From Aquificaceae bacterium (GTDB lineage Bacteria > Aquificota > Aquificia > Aquificales > Aquificaceae), in assembly GCA_025057245.1 (NCBI GenBank), contig JANWYC010000003.1, positions 1 through 22,969 of the forward strand: a stretch of DNA of 22,969 nt. Direction: 5' to 3'. The position numbers were made by a program, and so were the translations under genes. This document shows positions 13,362-21,011 of this stretch, in pieces (position 1 is the first letter of the stretch; every line of letters starts with the position of its first letter). Under the pieces are notes generated by a model, which searched no databases, was not told where the DNA came from, and was given only the letters and a program-made list of their open reading frames with translations.

Positions 13362-13931
13362 ATGAGCTATTTGGTCTTTAGGGTTGGCGGTATAATCTTA
13401 GCAGTTCTCCTTTTAGTTGGGGGTGTTGTGTTTTGGAACCACTACAAGAACAAAAAACTTCAGGAGCTGGCTTATAAGGAATACGAAATAAGTAAGCTTA
13501 TGCATGCAGGGAACTACGCAAAGGCTAAAGAGGTGATTAGCTCCGCCTCTTCCAAAGACAGCCCCTTCAAACCCCTTTTCTTATCTTACAGCTTGTATAT
13601 GTCCACATACGTTGACGAAAAGATTGATGAAGGTAAAGTTACTCAAGAAATGATAAAAAGTCTGAAGGATAGAGAACTCCTTTCCCTTTATAGAGAGAGG
13701 TATGCTTATTACCTTTTTAAGCAGGGTAAGACAAAAGAAGCCCTCAAAGAGTTAGACGCTGTGGGAGAAAAGGACTTTAACTGGGCGAGTGCCATGCTAC
13801 TAAAGGCACAAATACTTAAAAAAGAAGGCAGGCACAAAGAAGCGGAGGAAGTGTTAAACAAGATTAAAGAGAAAAGCTTTCAAACCTACTTTGCAAACAT
13901 GGCACAAGCTATTCAATTTGCGGGAGAGTAA
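13362..13931 (+). CDS. Membrane-anchored tetratricopeptide-repeat protein, YfgM-like
   Basis: A 189-residue protein. Residues 7-27 (RVGGIILAVLLLVGGVVFWN) form one N-terminal membrane anchor without a cleavage site. A helical region follows with TPR-like pairs: YEISKLMHAGNYAKAKEVI (about 42-60), YYLFKQGKTKEALKELDAVG (about 116-135) and AMLLKAQILKKEGRHKEAEE (about 141-165). This layout matches YfgM/TPR_21 proteins, which bind the SecYEG translocon and periplasmic chaperones. The exact function is uncertain. Starting at ATG 13362 is forced by an in-frame TAA at 13350-13352. glyS begins 1 nt after its stop, so it leads the long operon that ends with pilQ. Confidence 0.75.
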   Translation: MSYLVFRVGGIILAVLLLVGGVVFWNHYKNKKLQELAYKEYEISKLMHAGNYAKAKEVISSASSKDSPFKPLFLSYSLYMSTYVDEKIDEGKVTQEMIKSLKDRELLSLYRERYAYYLFKQGKTKEALKELDAVGEKDFNWASAMLLKAQILKKEGRHKEAEEVLNKIKEKSFQTYFANMAQAIQFAGE

Positions 13932-13932
13932 T

Positions 13933-15897
13933 ATGAAAGACCTTTTTATTGAGATAGGAACTGAAGAGCTTCCTGCGGGAGTCATAAAACAAGCATCAGA
14001 TGCCATTAAAGAGAAACTCTCGCACATACTGGGTAGGCAAGACATAAAAACCTATTCAACACCAAGAAGGTTAGCCTTTTACGTAAAAGACTTTGAAAAC
14101 GTATCGCCCGAGAAAGAGGAGATAATATGGGGACCGCCGGTAAAGGTAGCCTACGAAGGAGAAACGCCTACAAGAGCCCTTACCGCCTTTTTAGAGAAAA
14201 ACTCCGCAAGTCTTGAGGACGTGGTTCATCTGAAAAAAGGTGAGGGTCTGTATGTTGCCATTAGGAAGGTTGTAGAAGAGGAAAAGCCATTGGATAAACT
14301 TCAAAAAAGCTTTGAGGAGGTCATTCAGTCTGTTCCACTGCCTAAGACTATGAGGTGGGACGGTTCAAACCTTAGGTTCTCAAGACCCATAAGATGGCTT
14401 TGTGCCTTATACGGTGGTGAAGTGGTTCCTTTAAGCTTTGGAAAGTTAAGAGCGGATAGGCTTACTTACGGGCACAGAATACTCTCACCCGACGCAGTAA
14501 GAATAGAAAGACCTGAAGAATACAAAGAAATCCTCAGGGAACGATACGTGATAGTGGACTACGAGGAGAGGTTAAACATGGTCCTTGCCTTGTTAAAAGA
14601 CCATGCCCGCACTCTTGGAGGAAAGCCAGTATATCCTGAGGGTTTGGATGAGGAGGTAACCAATCTGGTAGAGGCTCCCTTTGCGGTGGTAGGAAAGTTT
14701 GAAGAGAAGTATTTGGAACTTCCGGATAAGGTTATAATGACCGTATTAGCCCATCATCAAAGGTTTTTCTGCATAGAGAATGATGGAAGGCTACTTCCTT
14801 ACTTTATTGGTATAAGCAACAACCGTCCCGCTGATGAGACTATAGCAAAGGGCTATGAGAAGGTTATAAGGGCAAGGCTCGAGGATGCGCTGTTTTTCTA
14901 CAGGGAAGACTTGAAGAACTCACTTGAAAGCCTTGTTCCACAACTTTCGGAGGTTCTCTTCCATCCCAAAGCGGGTAGCATGTGGGAGAAGGTTAAAAGA
15001 GTAAAGGAGCTCTCTCTCAAACTGGTTGAGAGTCTGGGTCTTGAGGAGAAGAGAGAGAAGATAGAAAGGGCATCCTACCTTTGTAAAGCAGACCTTTTGA
15101 CGCATATGGTTAGAGAATTGGACGAGCTTCAGGGTTACATGGGTTATGTATACGCTTTAAAGCAAGGCGAAGACCCCGAGGTTGCCCTTGCCCTTTACGA
15201 GCATTACTTACCCGTCAGACCTTCTGACCCATTACCTACCGGTCAAGTCTCCGCAGTGCTTTCTCTTGCGGACAAGCTGGATAGTCTTTATACCCTTCTT
15301 TCTGTGGGAGAGCTTCCTACTGGAAGTTCAGACCCATACGGAATGAGAAGGCTCGCTCATGGTCTTTTTGCGGTCATAGATGCTTTTGGGTGGAACGTAA
15401 ACCTCAGAACGCTCTGCGAAAACATCACGCAGGAGCTGGAGGAGTTTTTCAAGGTCAGGCTCGAATCTTACCTTAACGCATATCCTCAGGACATAGTAAG
15501 AGCAGTGCTTGAAGTGAAAGACCCTCTAAGACCCTACGAAGTAATAAGTTTAGTAAAAAGACTTGCCATTTTTAGGGACGAGGAAGAATTTAAAAAATTG
15601 GTAGAAACCTATAGGAGGGTGGTAAAAATATTGCCCTCGGGATGGGAAGAGGAGATGGTAGAAGAAATGTTTTTTAAGCAGGAGGAAGAGAGAAGGCTTT
15701 GGACAACCCTGAAGGCTTTGGAGGGAGCGCAGGACCCTGCAGAGCTCGCGTCCTTCAAAGAGCCTGTTGACCTTTTCTTTGATAGTGTTCTGGTGATGGA
15801 CTCAGTGGAGGATGTAAGAAAAAACAGACTTGCCTTACTCTTAAGAGTGAAAAAAGCCTTCAACAGATTTGCTGATTTTAGCAAGATAGTAATATAG
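13933..15897 (+). CDS. glyS: Glycine--tRNA ligase beta subunit
   Basis: A 654-residue protein, slightly shorter than the roughly 690 residues of Escherichia coli GlyS. The canonical start is LFIEIGTEELPAG. Other conserved blocks include WGPPVKVAY, SVPLPKTMRWDG followed by RFSRPIRWLCALY, VTNLVEAPFAV, LAHHQRFF, ARLEDALFFYREDL, and GSSDPYGMRRLAHGLF near residue 475. The C-terminal part, from about 540, is helical and fits the anticodon-binding DALR domain. It pairs with the alpha subunit GlyQ, not in this window, in an alpha2-beta2 enzyme. I chose the ATG at 13933, preceded by GGGAGAG, over a longer frame start at 13891 that would run back through the TPR gene. Confidence 0.96.
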   Translation: MKDLFIEIGTEELPAGVIKQASDAIKEKLSHILGRQDIKTYSTPRRLAFYVKDFENVSPEKEEIIWGPPVKVAYEGETPTRALTAFLEKNSASLEDVVHLKKGEGLYVAIRKVVEEEKPLDKLQKSFEEVIQSVPLPKTMRWDGSNLRFSRPIRWLCALYGGEVVPLSFGKLRADRLTYGHRILSPDAVRIERPEEYKEILRERYVIVDYEERLNMVLALLKDHARTLGGKPVYPEGLDEEVTNLVEAPFAVVGKFEEKYLELPDKVIMTVLAHHQRFFCIENDGRLLPYFIGISNNRPADETIAKGYEKVIRARLEDALFFYREDLKNSLESLVPQLSEVLFHPKAGSMWEKVKRVKELSLKLVESLGLEEKREKIERASYLCKADLLTHMVRELDELQGYMGYVYALKQGEDPEVALALYEHYLPVRPSDPLPTGQVSAVLSLADKLDSLYTLLSVGELPTGSSDPYGMRRLAHGLFAVIDAFGWNVNLRTLCENITQELEEFFKVRLESYLNAYPQDIVRAVLEVKDPLRPYEVISLVKRLAIFRDEEEFKKLVETYRRVVKILPSGWEEEMVEEMFFKQEEERRLWTTLKALEGAQDPAELASFKEPVDLFFDSVLVMDSVEDVRKNRLALLLRVKKAFNRFADFSKIVI

Positions 15898-15911
15898 AGT
15901 GGAGGTGTAAG

Positions 15912-18467
15912 ATGAAGTACTTAGTATGGTTGGATGAGGTAGGGATTGAGGACATACTTTTGGTGGGTGGCAAGAACGCATCGCTGGGGGAGATGATTAG
16001 AAATCTCTCCTCAATGGGTGTTAGAGTTCCTTACGGCTTTGTGGTTACCTCAAAAGCTTACTATGAGTTTGTAAAGTTCAACCACCTGGAGGAGGAGATA
16101 AAGAATGTTCTAAAAGGTTTAGACCCAAAGGACGTGGAAGACTTAGCCCGTAGAGGTCATCAAATTAGAGAGCTCATAAAGGGAGGAGAGTTTCCAAAGG
16201 AGATAGAAGAGGGTATAAAGGAATACTACGCAAAACTTTCTGAAAGATACAGCTCTTTCGCGGTTGACGTAGCAGTGCGCTCCTCCGCTACCGCAGAAGA
16301 CCTACCGCACGCCTCCTTTGCAGGTCAGCAGGAAACTTATCTGAATGTAGTAGGTGCGGAGAACGTCTTGACTGCGGTTAAAAACGGCTTTGCTTCACTG
16401 TTCACTGACAGAGCCATATCCTACAGAGAATCCTTTGGTTTTGACCACTTTAAAGTGGGTATTGCCATGGGCGTTCAAAAGATGGTGCGCTCTGATATGG
16501 GCGCATCTGGTGTGATGTTTACCCTCGATACAGAATCTGGTTTTAAGGATGTGGTTGTGATAAATGCTTGTTATGGTCTTGGTGAGCTTCTGGTGCAAGG
16601 CATGGTGACGCCTGATGAATACATGGTCTTTAAACCCACCCTTCAGGCAGGATACTCCGCCATCATAGAGAAAAAGCTGGGTAGGAAAGACAGAAAGATG
16701 ACTTACGGCATAGGTAACGAAAGAACCAAGCTGGTAAACGTGCCTATTCAGGAGCAAAGACAGTTTGCCCTTAGCGATGATGAAATACTTCAACTGGCTC
16801 GCTGGGCTATAGCTATTGAGGACTACTACTCCAGAAAAAACGGAAGGTGGATGCCCATGGACATAGAGTGGGCAAAGGATGGGACTACAAACCAGCTTTT
16901 CATAGTTCAGGCAAGACCAGAGACAGTGCACTCAAGAAAGGCTGAGAATGTTCTTAAAGTTTACAGGTTTACCAAGCCCATAGAGGAGAGGATAAGGAGT
17001 AGGATATTATATGGCATAGCGGTAGGGGACAAAATAGCCCATGGAAAGGTAAGAGTTATACACGACCTTAAGGATGCGGGTAAGTTTCAGGAAGGTGAGA
17101 TATTGGTAACTGACATAACAGACCCAGACTGGGAACCCATTATGAAGAAAGCTTCTGGGATTATTACCAACAGAGGTGGAAGAACTGCTCACGCAGCCAT
17201 AGTAGCCAGAGAGTTGGGTATACCTGCGGTGGTTGGAACTCATAAAGCCACCGAAGTTCTTAAAACTGGAATGGACGTAACCCTTTCCTGCGCGGAGGGA
17301 GAGATAGGCTACATATACGAAGGTTACGTGCCCTTTGAGGTGGAGGAGATAAACCTTGAAAACATCCCTAAGACAAGGACAAAAATCATGATGAACGTAG
17401 GCAATCCTGAGTCAGCCTTTGTCTATTCCTCCATACCCAGCGACGGCGTCGGACTTGCAAGGGAAGAGTTTATAATAGCCAACTACATAAAAATACATCC
17501 CTTGGCTCTATTACACTTCGAAGAGATAAAGTCTCTATACGAAGAGCTTAAAAGTCACGGCGTCATTGACGATAGAGGATATATGAGTATGTCCGTAGTA
17601 TACAGATATGCAAAACCACCACTGTCTGAAAAGTTGGCAAAGGGTATGGACAAAAAGCAGGTGAACCTAGAAAGGCTCATAGAAGAGATAGAGCATCACA
17701 CCTTTGGATATGAAGATAAGGCTCAGTATTTTGTGAAAAAGCTCTCCTACGGCGTGGCAAAAATAGCCTCTGCTTTCTACCCTAACCCTGTTATAGTTAG
17801 GTTCTCAGACTTTAAGTCCAACGAATACAGAGGTCTTGTGGGGGGTGAGCTTTTTGAACCAGAGGAAGAGAACCCTATGATAGGATGGCGTGGTGCTTCG
17901 AGGTATTACTCGGATGTATACAAGTCCGCCTTTGGTTTAGAGTGTCAGGCTATACTCCGTGTTAGGAACAAGATGGGTCTCACCAATACAAAGGTTATGA
18001 TACCTTTCTGTAGAACTCCAGAAGAGGGTGAGAGGGTGCTTAAGGTTATGGAAGAGTACGGTCTAAAGAGAGGAGAAAACGGGTTGGAAGTATACGTGAT
18101 GGCGGAGCTTCCCAGCAACATAGTGCTTGCGGACAAGTTTGCGGAGATATTTGACGGCTTTTCCATAGGCTCAAACGACCTGACACAGCTGACTTTGGGT
18201 TTGGATAGAGACTCTGGCTTGGTTGCCCATCTGTATGATGAAAGAAACGAAGCGGTAAAAAGGCTTATAGCTCAGCTAATACAAATAGGAAAGGAAAAGG
18301 GCATAAAGGTGAGTATATGCGGTCAAGGTCCTTCTGACTTTCCAGAGTTTGCGTCCTTCTTGGTAGAACAGGGAATAGACAGTCTTTCACTAAACCCGGA
18401 CTCCGTTCTCAAGACCATGTTAGTTGTGGCAGAGGCAGAGGGTAGAACTAAGGAGGTCTACACATGA
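15912..18467 (+). CDS. ppsA: Phosphoenolpyruvate synthase (pyruvate, water dikinase)
   Basis: An 851-residue enzyme converting pyruvate, ATP and water to PEP, AMP and phosphate. In Aquificales this leads pyruvate from the reductive TCA cycle into gluconeogenesis. The ATP-grasp domain has GGKNASLGEMI (19-29) and RSSATAEDLPHASFAGQQET (123-142). The phosphohistidine domain has GGRTAHAAIVARELGIPAV, with His427 as the phosphate carrier. The TIM-barrel C-terminal part has RFSDFKSNEYRGLVGG, FEPEEENPMIGWRGASRYY, SIGSNDLTQLTLGLDRD, and SICGQGPSD with the catalytic Cys. Length is slightly above the 790-820 usual. SD GGAGGTG precedes the ATG. Its last codons contain the SD AAGGAGG of pilM, and the stop overlaps pilM by 4 nt. 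Confidence 0.96.
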   Translation: MKYLVWLDEVGIEDILLVGGKNASLGEMIRNLSSMGVRVPYGFVVTSKAYYEFVKFNHLEEEIKNVLKGLDPKDVEDLARRGHQIRELIKGGEFPKEIEEGIKEYYAKLSERYSSFAVDVAVRSSATAEDLPHASFAGQQETYLNVVGAENVLTAVKNGFASLFTDRAISYRESFGFDHFKVGIAMGVQKMVRSDMGASGVMFTLDTESGFKDVVVINACYGLGELLVQGMVTPDEYMVFKPTLQAGYSAIIEKKLGRKDRKMTYGIGNERTKLVNVPIQEQRQFALSDDEILQLARWAIAIEDYYSRKNGRWMPMDIEWAKDGTTNQLFIVQARPETVHSRKAENVLKVYRFTKPIEERIRSRILYGIAVGDKIAHGKVRVIHDLKDAGKFQEGEILVTDITDPDWEPIMKKASGIITNRGGRTAHAAIVARELGIPAVVGTHKATEVLKTGMDVTLSCAEGEIGYIYEGYVPFEVEEINLENIPKTRTKIMMNVGNPESAFVYSSIPSDGVGLAREEFIIANYIKIHPLALLHFEEIKSLYEELKSHGVIDDRGYMSMSVVYRYAKPPLSEKLAKGMDKKQVNLERLIEEIEHHTFGYEDKAQYFVKKLSYGVAKIASAFYPNPVIVRFSDFKSNEYRGLVGGELFEPEEENPMIGWRGASRYYSDVYKSAFGLECQAILRVRNKMGLTNTKVMIPFCRTPEEGERVLKVMEEYGLKRGENGLEVYVMAELPSNIVLADKFAEIFDGFSIGSNDLTQLTLGLDRDSGLVAHLYDERNEAVKRLIAQLIQIGKEKGIKVSICGQGPSDFPEFASFLVEQGIDSLSLNPDSVLKTMLVVAEAEGRTKEVYT

Positions 18468-19375
18468 AATTGGATATTCCACTGCCTCGCAAACTTACAC
18501 TGAAGCTACCTCGCATTCCTATTAACATCCGTTTGTCAAAAATAGGGAAAATCACACAGACGGTCCTCGGTTTGCATATGAACGACAAGGTTATAAGACT
18601 CGTAAGCCTTGATAGTGAATGCAAACCTATGTTTGAACCCATTGAAGTAAATATAGCGGGAAAAAATAAGGAAGATGTGCTAAAAGAAATAGTTCGAACT
18701 TACAACCTCTCTGGTAAAAAAGTATGTGCGTGCGTTCCGGTTAACGATGGTCTTCTCAAGTTTCAAAAGTATCCTAGCACTATGAGTAAAAAGGATTTGG
18801 AAAGTGCTATAGAGTGGTCTGCCAAAAGAGAAATTACGGCGATGAGAGAAGAGACATACTACGATTACTACGTTATGGAAAAGGCTGATGATAAGAACAT
18901 AGGTGTTGTCTTAGTCTTGTCTCGTAAGGAAACTGTGGAGAACATAAAAAATATGCTCAATAACTGTGGGCTTAAACTTCACGTGCTTGATTATGAGGTA
19001 GTTTCCATACTAAACTATGGACTCTACCACAAACTACCACTGCCCTTCTCCATACTCTATGTGGATTACAACTACTCCATACTTGCTACTTACTCCTCCG
19101 CTAACATAAGCTACTCTGTAACCTACTGGAACTTTCAGGAAGCACTCTTAAACAACGACGAAGAATCCTTAGAGGGTTTTTTTGCAGAAATAAGGAACAT
19201 AGTAGTTCTAAATGACCTATCAAGTATGTATGTGGCGGGACCTATTCTGGTGGAGGAGGAAATGCTTTTGAGAGTAATGGAGAATCTACCAGTTTTGGGG
19301 CTTCTTGATACAGAGGGTATTAAACCTAACTTCTTTATTCCGTATACCTTAAGTATAAGGGGGATGGAAGAATGA
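18464..19375 (+). CDS. pilM: Type IV pilus assembly protein PilM (divergent)
   Basis: A 303-residue protein in the pilM position of a pilM-N-O-P-Q cluster. After a basic, Pro-rich N-terminal segment of about 30 residues, VLGLHMNDKVIRLVSLD resembles the first phosphate-loop strand of the actin-like PilM fold. SKKDLESAIEWSAKREI (about 107-123) matches PilM's conserved helix. VLSRKETVENIKNMLNNCGL and VLDYEVVSILN follow the expected order. PilM is cytoplasmic and binds the PilN N-terminus, linking the pilus motor to the alignment complex. The second half is divergent and shorter than the usual 350 residues, so ATP binding cannot be assumed. Confidence 0.8.
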   Translation: MKLDIPLPRKLTLKLPRIPINIRLSKIGKITQTVLGLHMNDKVIRLVSLDSECKPMFEPIEVNIAGKNKEDVLKEIVRTYNLSGKKVCACVPVNDGLLKFQKYPSTMSKKDLESAIEWSAKREITAMREETYYDYYVMEKADDKNIGVVLVLSRKETVENIKNMLNNCGLKLHVLDYEVVSILNYGLYHKLPLPFSILYVDYNYSILATYSSANISYSVTYWNFQEALLNNDEESLEGFFAEIRNIVVLNDLSSMYVAGPILVEEEMLLRVMENLPVLGLLDTEGIKPNFFIPYTLSIRGMEE

Positions 19376-20022
19376 TTAAAATAAACCTGGCAAAGGTAAG
19401 GAAGGAAAAGTCAAGCGCGATTACCTCCTTTGACCTGTCATCACTGAAGAATTTAAGAGTTCAAGAACTTTTCAAAGCTGGCGGTGAGTATTATGCAGGT
19501 GCAGCTGCATGGCTCATTGTAGTTGCCCTTCTGGGCTACCACTGGAAGGTAGCTCAGGAAAAGGAAGCTCTAAAAGCGGAAGTAAACAGACTAAAGGCGG
19601 AAAAAATGAAGTTCGAGGCTCAGGTAAAGGATTTTCTGGAACGTAAAAGGCAGATTGAGGAGCGGATTTCAACTTTAAGAAAAGAACTACAGGATATAGA
19701 AAGAAGTAAGGATATTGTAATAGGCTTAAAGTCCTATTACATACCATTTAATTCAGGTTTTTACTTCTACACAGCATACGCACCAAAAGCTTCTTGGATA
19801 AAGTCATACAAACAAACGCTTGATATGCACGGACAAACTTTGAAGGTGGAGCTTGAAGTTAACTCCCTTGATTACAGTAGTCTGGGTGTTTACGGAAGCT
19901 TTTTAGCTAAAAATTCACGCAAGGTTATGTTTACAAGTTTGGAGAGGAGTGTGAACCCTTACGGCTTTGAATATTATACAATGAAAGTTACTGCGGAAAA
20001 GTCCTTTGAAGATGGGAGGTGA
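19372..20022 (+). CDS. pilN: Type IV pilus inner-membrane protein PilN
   Basis: A 216-residue bitopic protein. The N-terminus IKINLAKVRKEK is PilN's typical short cytoplasmic peptide (consensus 'INLLP'), the part that docks on PilM; here the Leu-Pro is lost. A membrane segment lies at about 40-56 (YAGAAAWLIVVALLGYHWK). A Glu/Lys-rich coiled coil spans about 58-115, followed by a small alpha/beta periplasmic domain. PilN forms heterodimers with PilO. ATGA overlap (4 nt) with pilM indicates translational coupling. Confidence 0.85.
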   Translation: MIKINLAKVRKEKSSAITSFDLSSLKNLRVQELFKAGGEYYAGAAAWLIVVALLGYHWKVAQEKEALKAEVNRLKAEKMKFEAQVKDFLERKRQIEERISTLRKELQDIERSKDIVIGLKSYYIPFNSGFYFYTAYAPKASWIKSYKQTLDMHGQTLKVELEVNSLDYSSLGVYGSFLAKNSRKVMFTSLERSVNPYGFEYYTMKVTAEKSFEDGR

Positions 20023-20025
20023 TGC

Positions 20026-20790
20026 GTGGAAAGGCTCGTTTCACAGTTTAGAAGTCTTCCTCAGTGGCAGAGATACGCAGTGCTCCTGTTTATGCCTATA
20101 GTATTAGTCTTATACATATGGTTTATGATGATTTCCCTTTCCTTGGATGAGAAGCAAAGATTAGAGCAAGATATACAACGACTAAAGGAAGATATAAAAA
20201 CTACCAAAAATGTTATGGATATAAGAGTTATAGACAGGATTGTAAGCGAGGAGAAAAATCTGAAAAAAGAATACGCGATTAAGTATGAAGAGCTTAAAAA
20301 ACTCGTAGGTGAAATACCTTCTGAAAAGGACATGGATAAAGTTTTGAGAAGCATAGGGTCAATAGCTAAGAGAAGCGGTGTGGTTATAACTGGAATGCAG
20401 TTGGGGACTCCAGAAAAAGTTGAATTTCATCTGGTTGAAGAAGAAGGAAAAAGGATAGTAAAAGAGGTGCAAAAACTTGAAGAAGGTCAGGACGATAACC
20501 AACAAAAACATGGAGAGGGTCAGGGTGGTAACCAACCAAAGGCACAACAGCAAGCACAGCAAACCGCAAAACAACAACCCCAACCAAAGTTAGAGGGTGC
20601 GGTTTTCATAAAAAGTGAGTTAAAATTATCCTTACTTGGAACTTATCAGGGTGTAAAGAGCTTTTTGAAAGGTATTGAGAAAGAGGGTGTTGTATCCTAT
20701 CCTCACGAGATGAGCGTTACTGTAGAGGATGATAGGTTGAAGATTAACATGAGCATATATTTATTAATGAAGGAGGCAAAACAGTTATGA
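20026..20790 (+). CDS. pilO: Type IV pilus inner-membrane protein PilO
   Basis: A 254-residue bitopic protein. A short cytoplasmic N-terminus with LPQWQRYAVLL leads to a membrane segment at about 17-36 (VLLFMPIVLVLYIWFMMI). A coiled coil spans about 38-90, and VGEIPSEKDMDKVLRSIGSI with the following SGVVITGMQLG matches the conserved start of the PilO periplasmic domain. An unusual Gln/Gly/Asn-rich low-complexity insert (about 153-187) splits that domain, and the final part (LSLLGTYQGVKSFLKGIEKE) is again typical. The GTG start at 20026 is preceded by GGGAGGTGAT. PilO pairs with PilN. Confidence 0.85.
   Translation: MERLVSQFRSLPQWQRYAVLLFMPIVLVLYIWFMMISLSLDEKQRLEQDIQRLKEDIKTTKNVMDIRVIDRIVSEEKNLKKEYAIKYEELKKLVGEIPSEKDMDKVLRSIGSIAKRSGVVITGMQLGTPEKVEFHLVEEEGKRIVKEVQKLEEGQDDNQQKHGEGQGGNQPKAQQQAQQTAKQQPQPKLEGAVFIKSELKLSLLGTYQGVKSFLKGIEKEGVVSYPHEMSVTVEDDRLKINMSIYLLMKEAKQL
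20485..20536 (+). repeat. 33 bp imperfect tandem duplication inside pilO
   Basis: GGTCAGG-4 nt-TAACCAAC at 20485-20503 recurs at 20518-20536, with a period of 33 bp (11 codons). The encoded units GQDDNQQKHGE and GQGGNQPKAQQ begin the Gln-rich insert. This suggests the insert grew by local duplication. Confidence 0.75.
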
Positions 20791-21011
20791 AATGGCTGTT
20801 GCTTTTACTTGCCTTGGGAACATGTTTAGCTAAGCAACCTTTTCAGAGTATGGATGGCGTTGTTGGATACATAGTTCTTGAGAAAAAAGGAAAGTTAGAA
20901 AACTACGTGATTGCGGAGGGGAAAGACGGTTCTGTAAAGGCTATAAAGGTGGATAAAAACCCGGCACAGTTTATAAGGAAGTCTGAGGAGAAGAGAGGAG
21001 AAGGTAAATGA
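20787..21011 (+). CDS. Small exported protein in the PilP position
   Basis: A 74-residue protein. The N-terminus KWLLLLLALGTCLAK is a signal peptide, with either signal peptidase I cleavage after CLA or a poor lipobox (LGTC). The mature part, about 55 residues, has a short strand region (VVGYIVLEKKGKLENYVIAE) and a basic tail. Canonical PilP is a lipoprotein of about 170 residues with a C-terminal beta-sandwich that contacts PilQ. This protein is far too short to contain that domain. Position between pilO and pilQ, with 4 nt overlaps on both sides, argues for a role in linking PilN/PilO to the secretin, perhaps as a minimal PilP. I do not recognise it by sequence. Confidence 0.75.
   Translation: MKWLLLLLALGTCLAKQPFQSMDGVVGYIVLEKKGKLENYVIAEGKDGSVKAIKVDKNPAQFIRKSEEKRGEGK

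Noticed and set aside
13891..13932. Longer glyS start at 13891
   Set aside because: It would overlap the TPR gene by 41 nt and add residues before the canonical KDLFIEIGTEELPAG start; the ATG at 13933 has a ribosome binding site.
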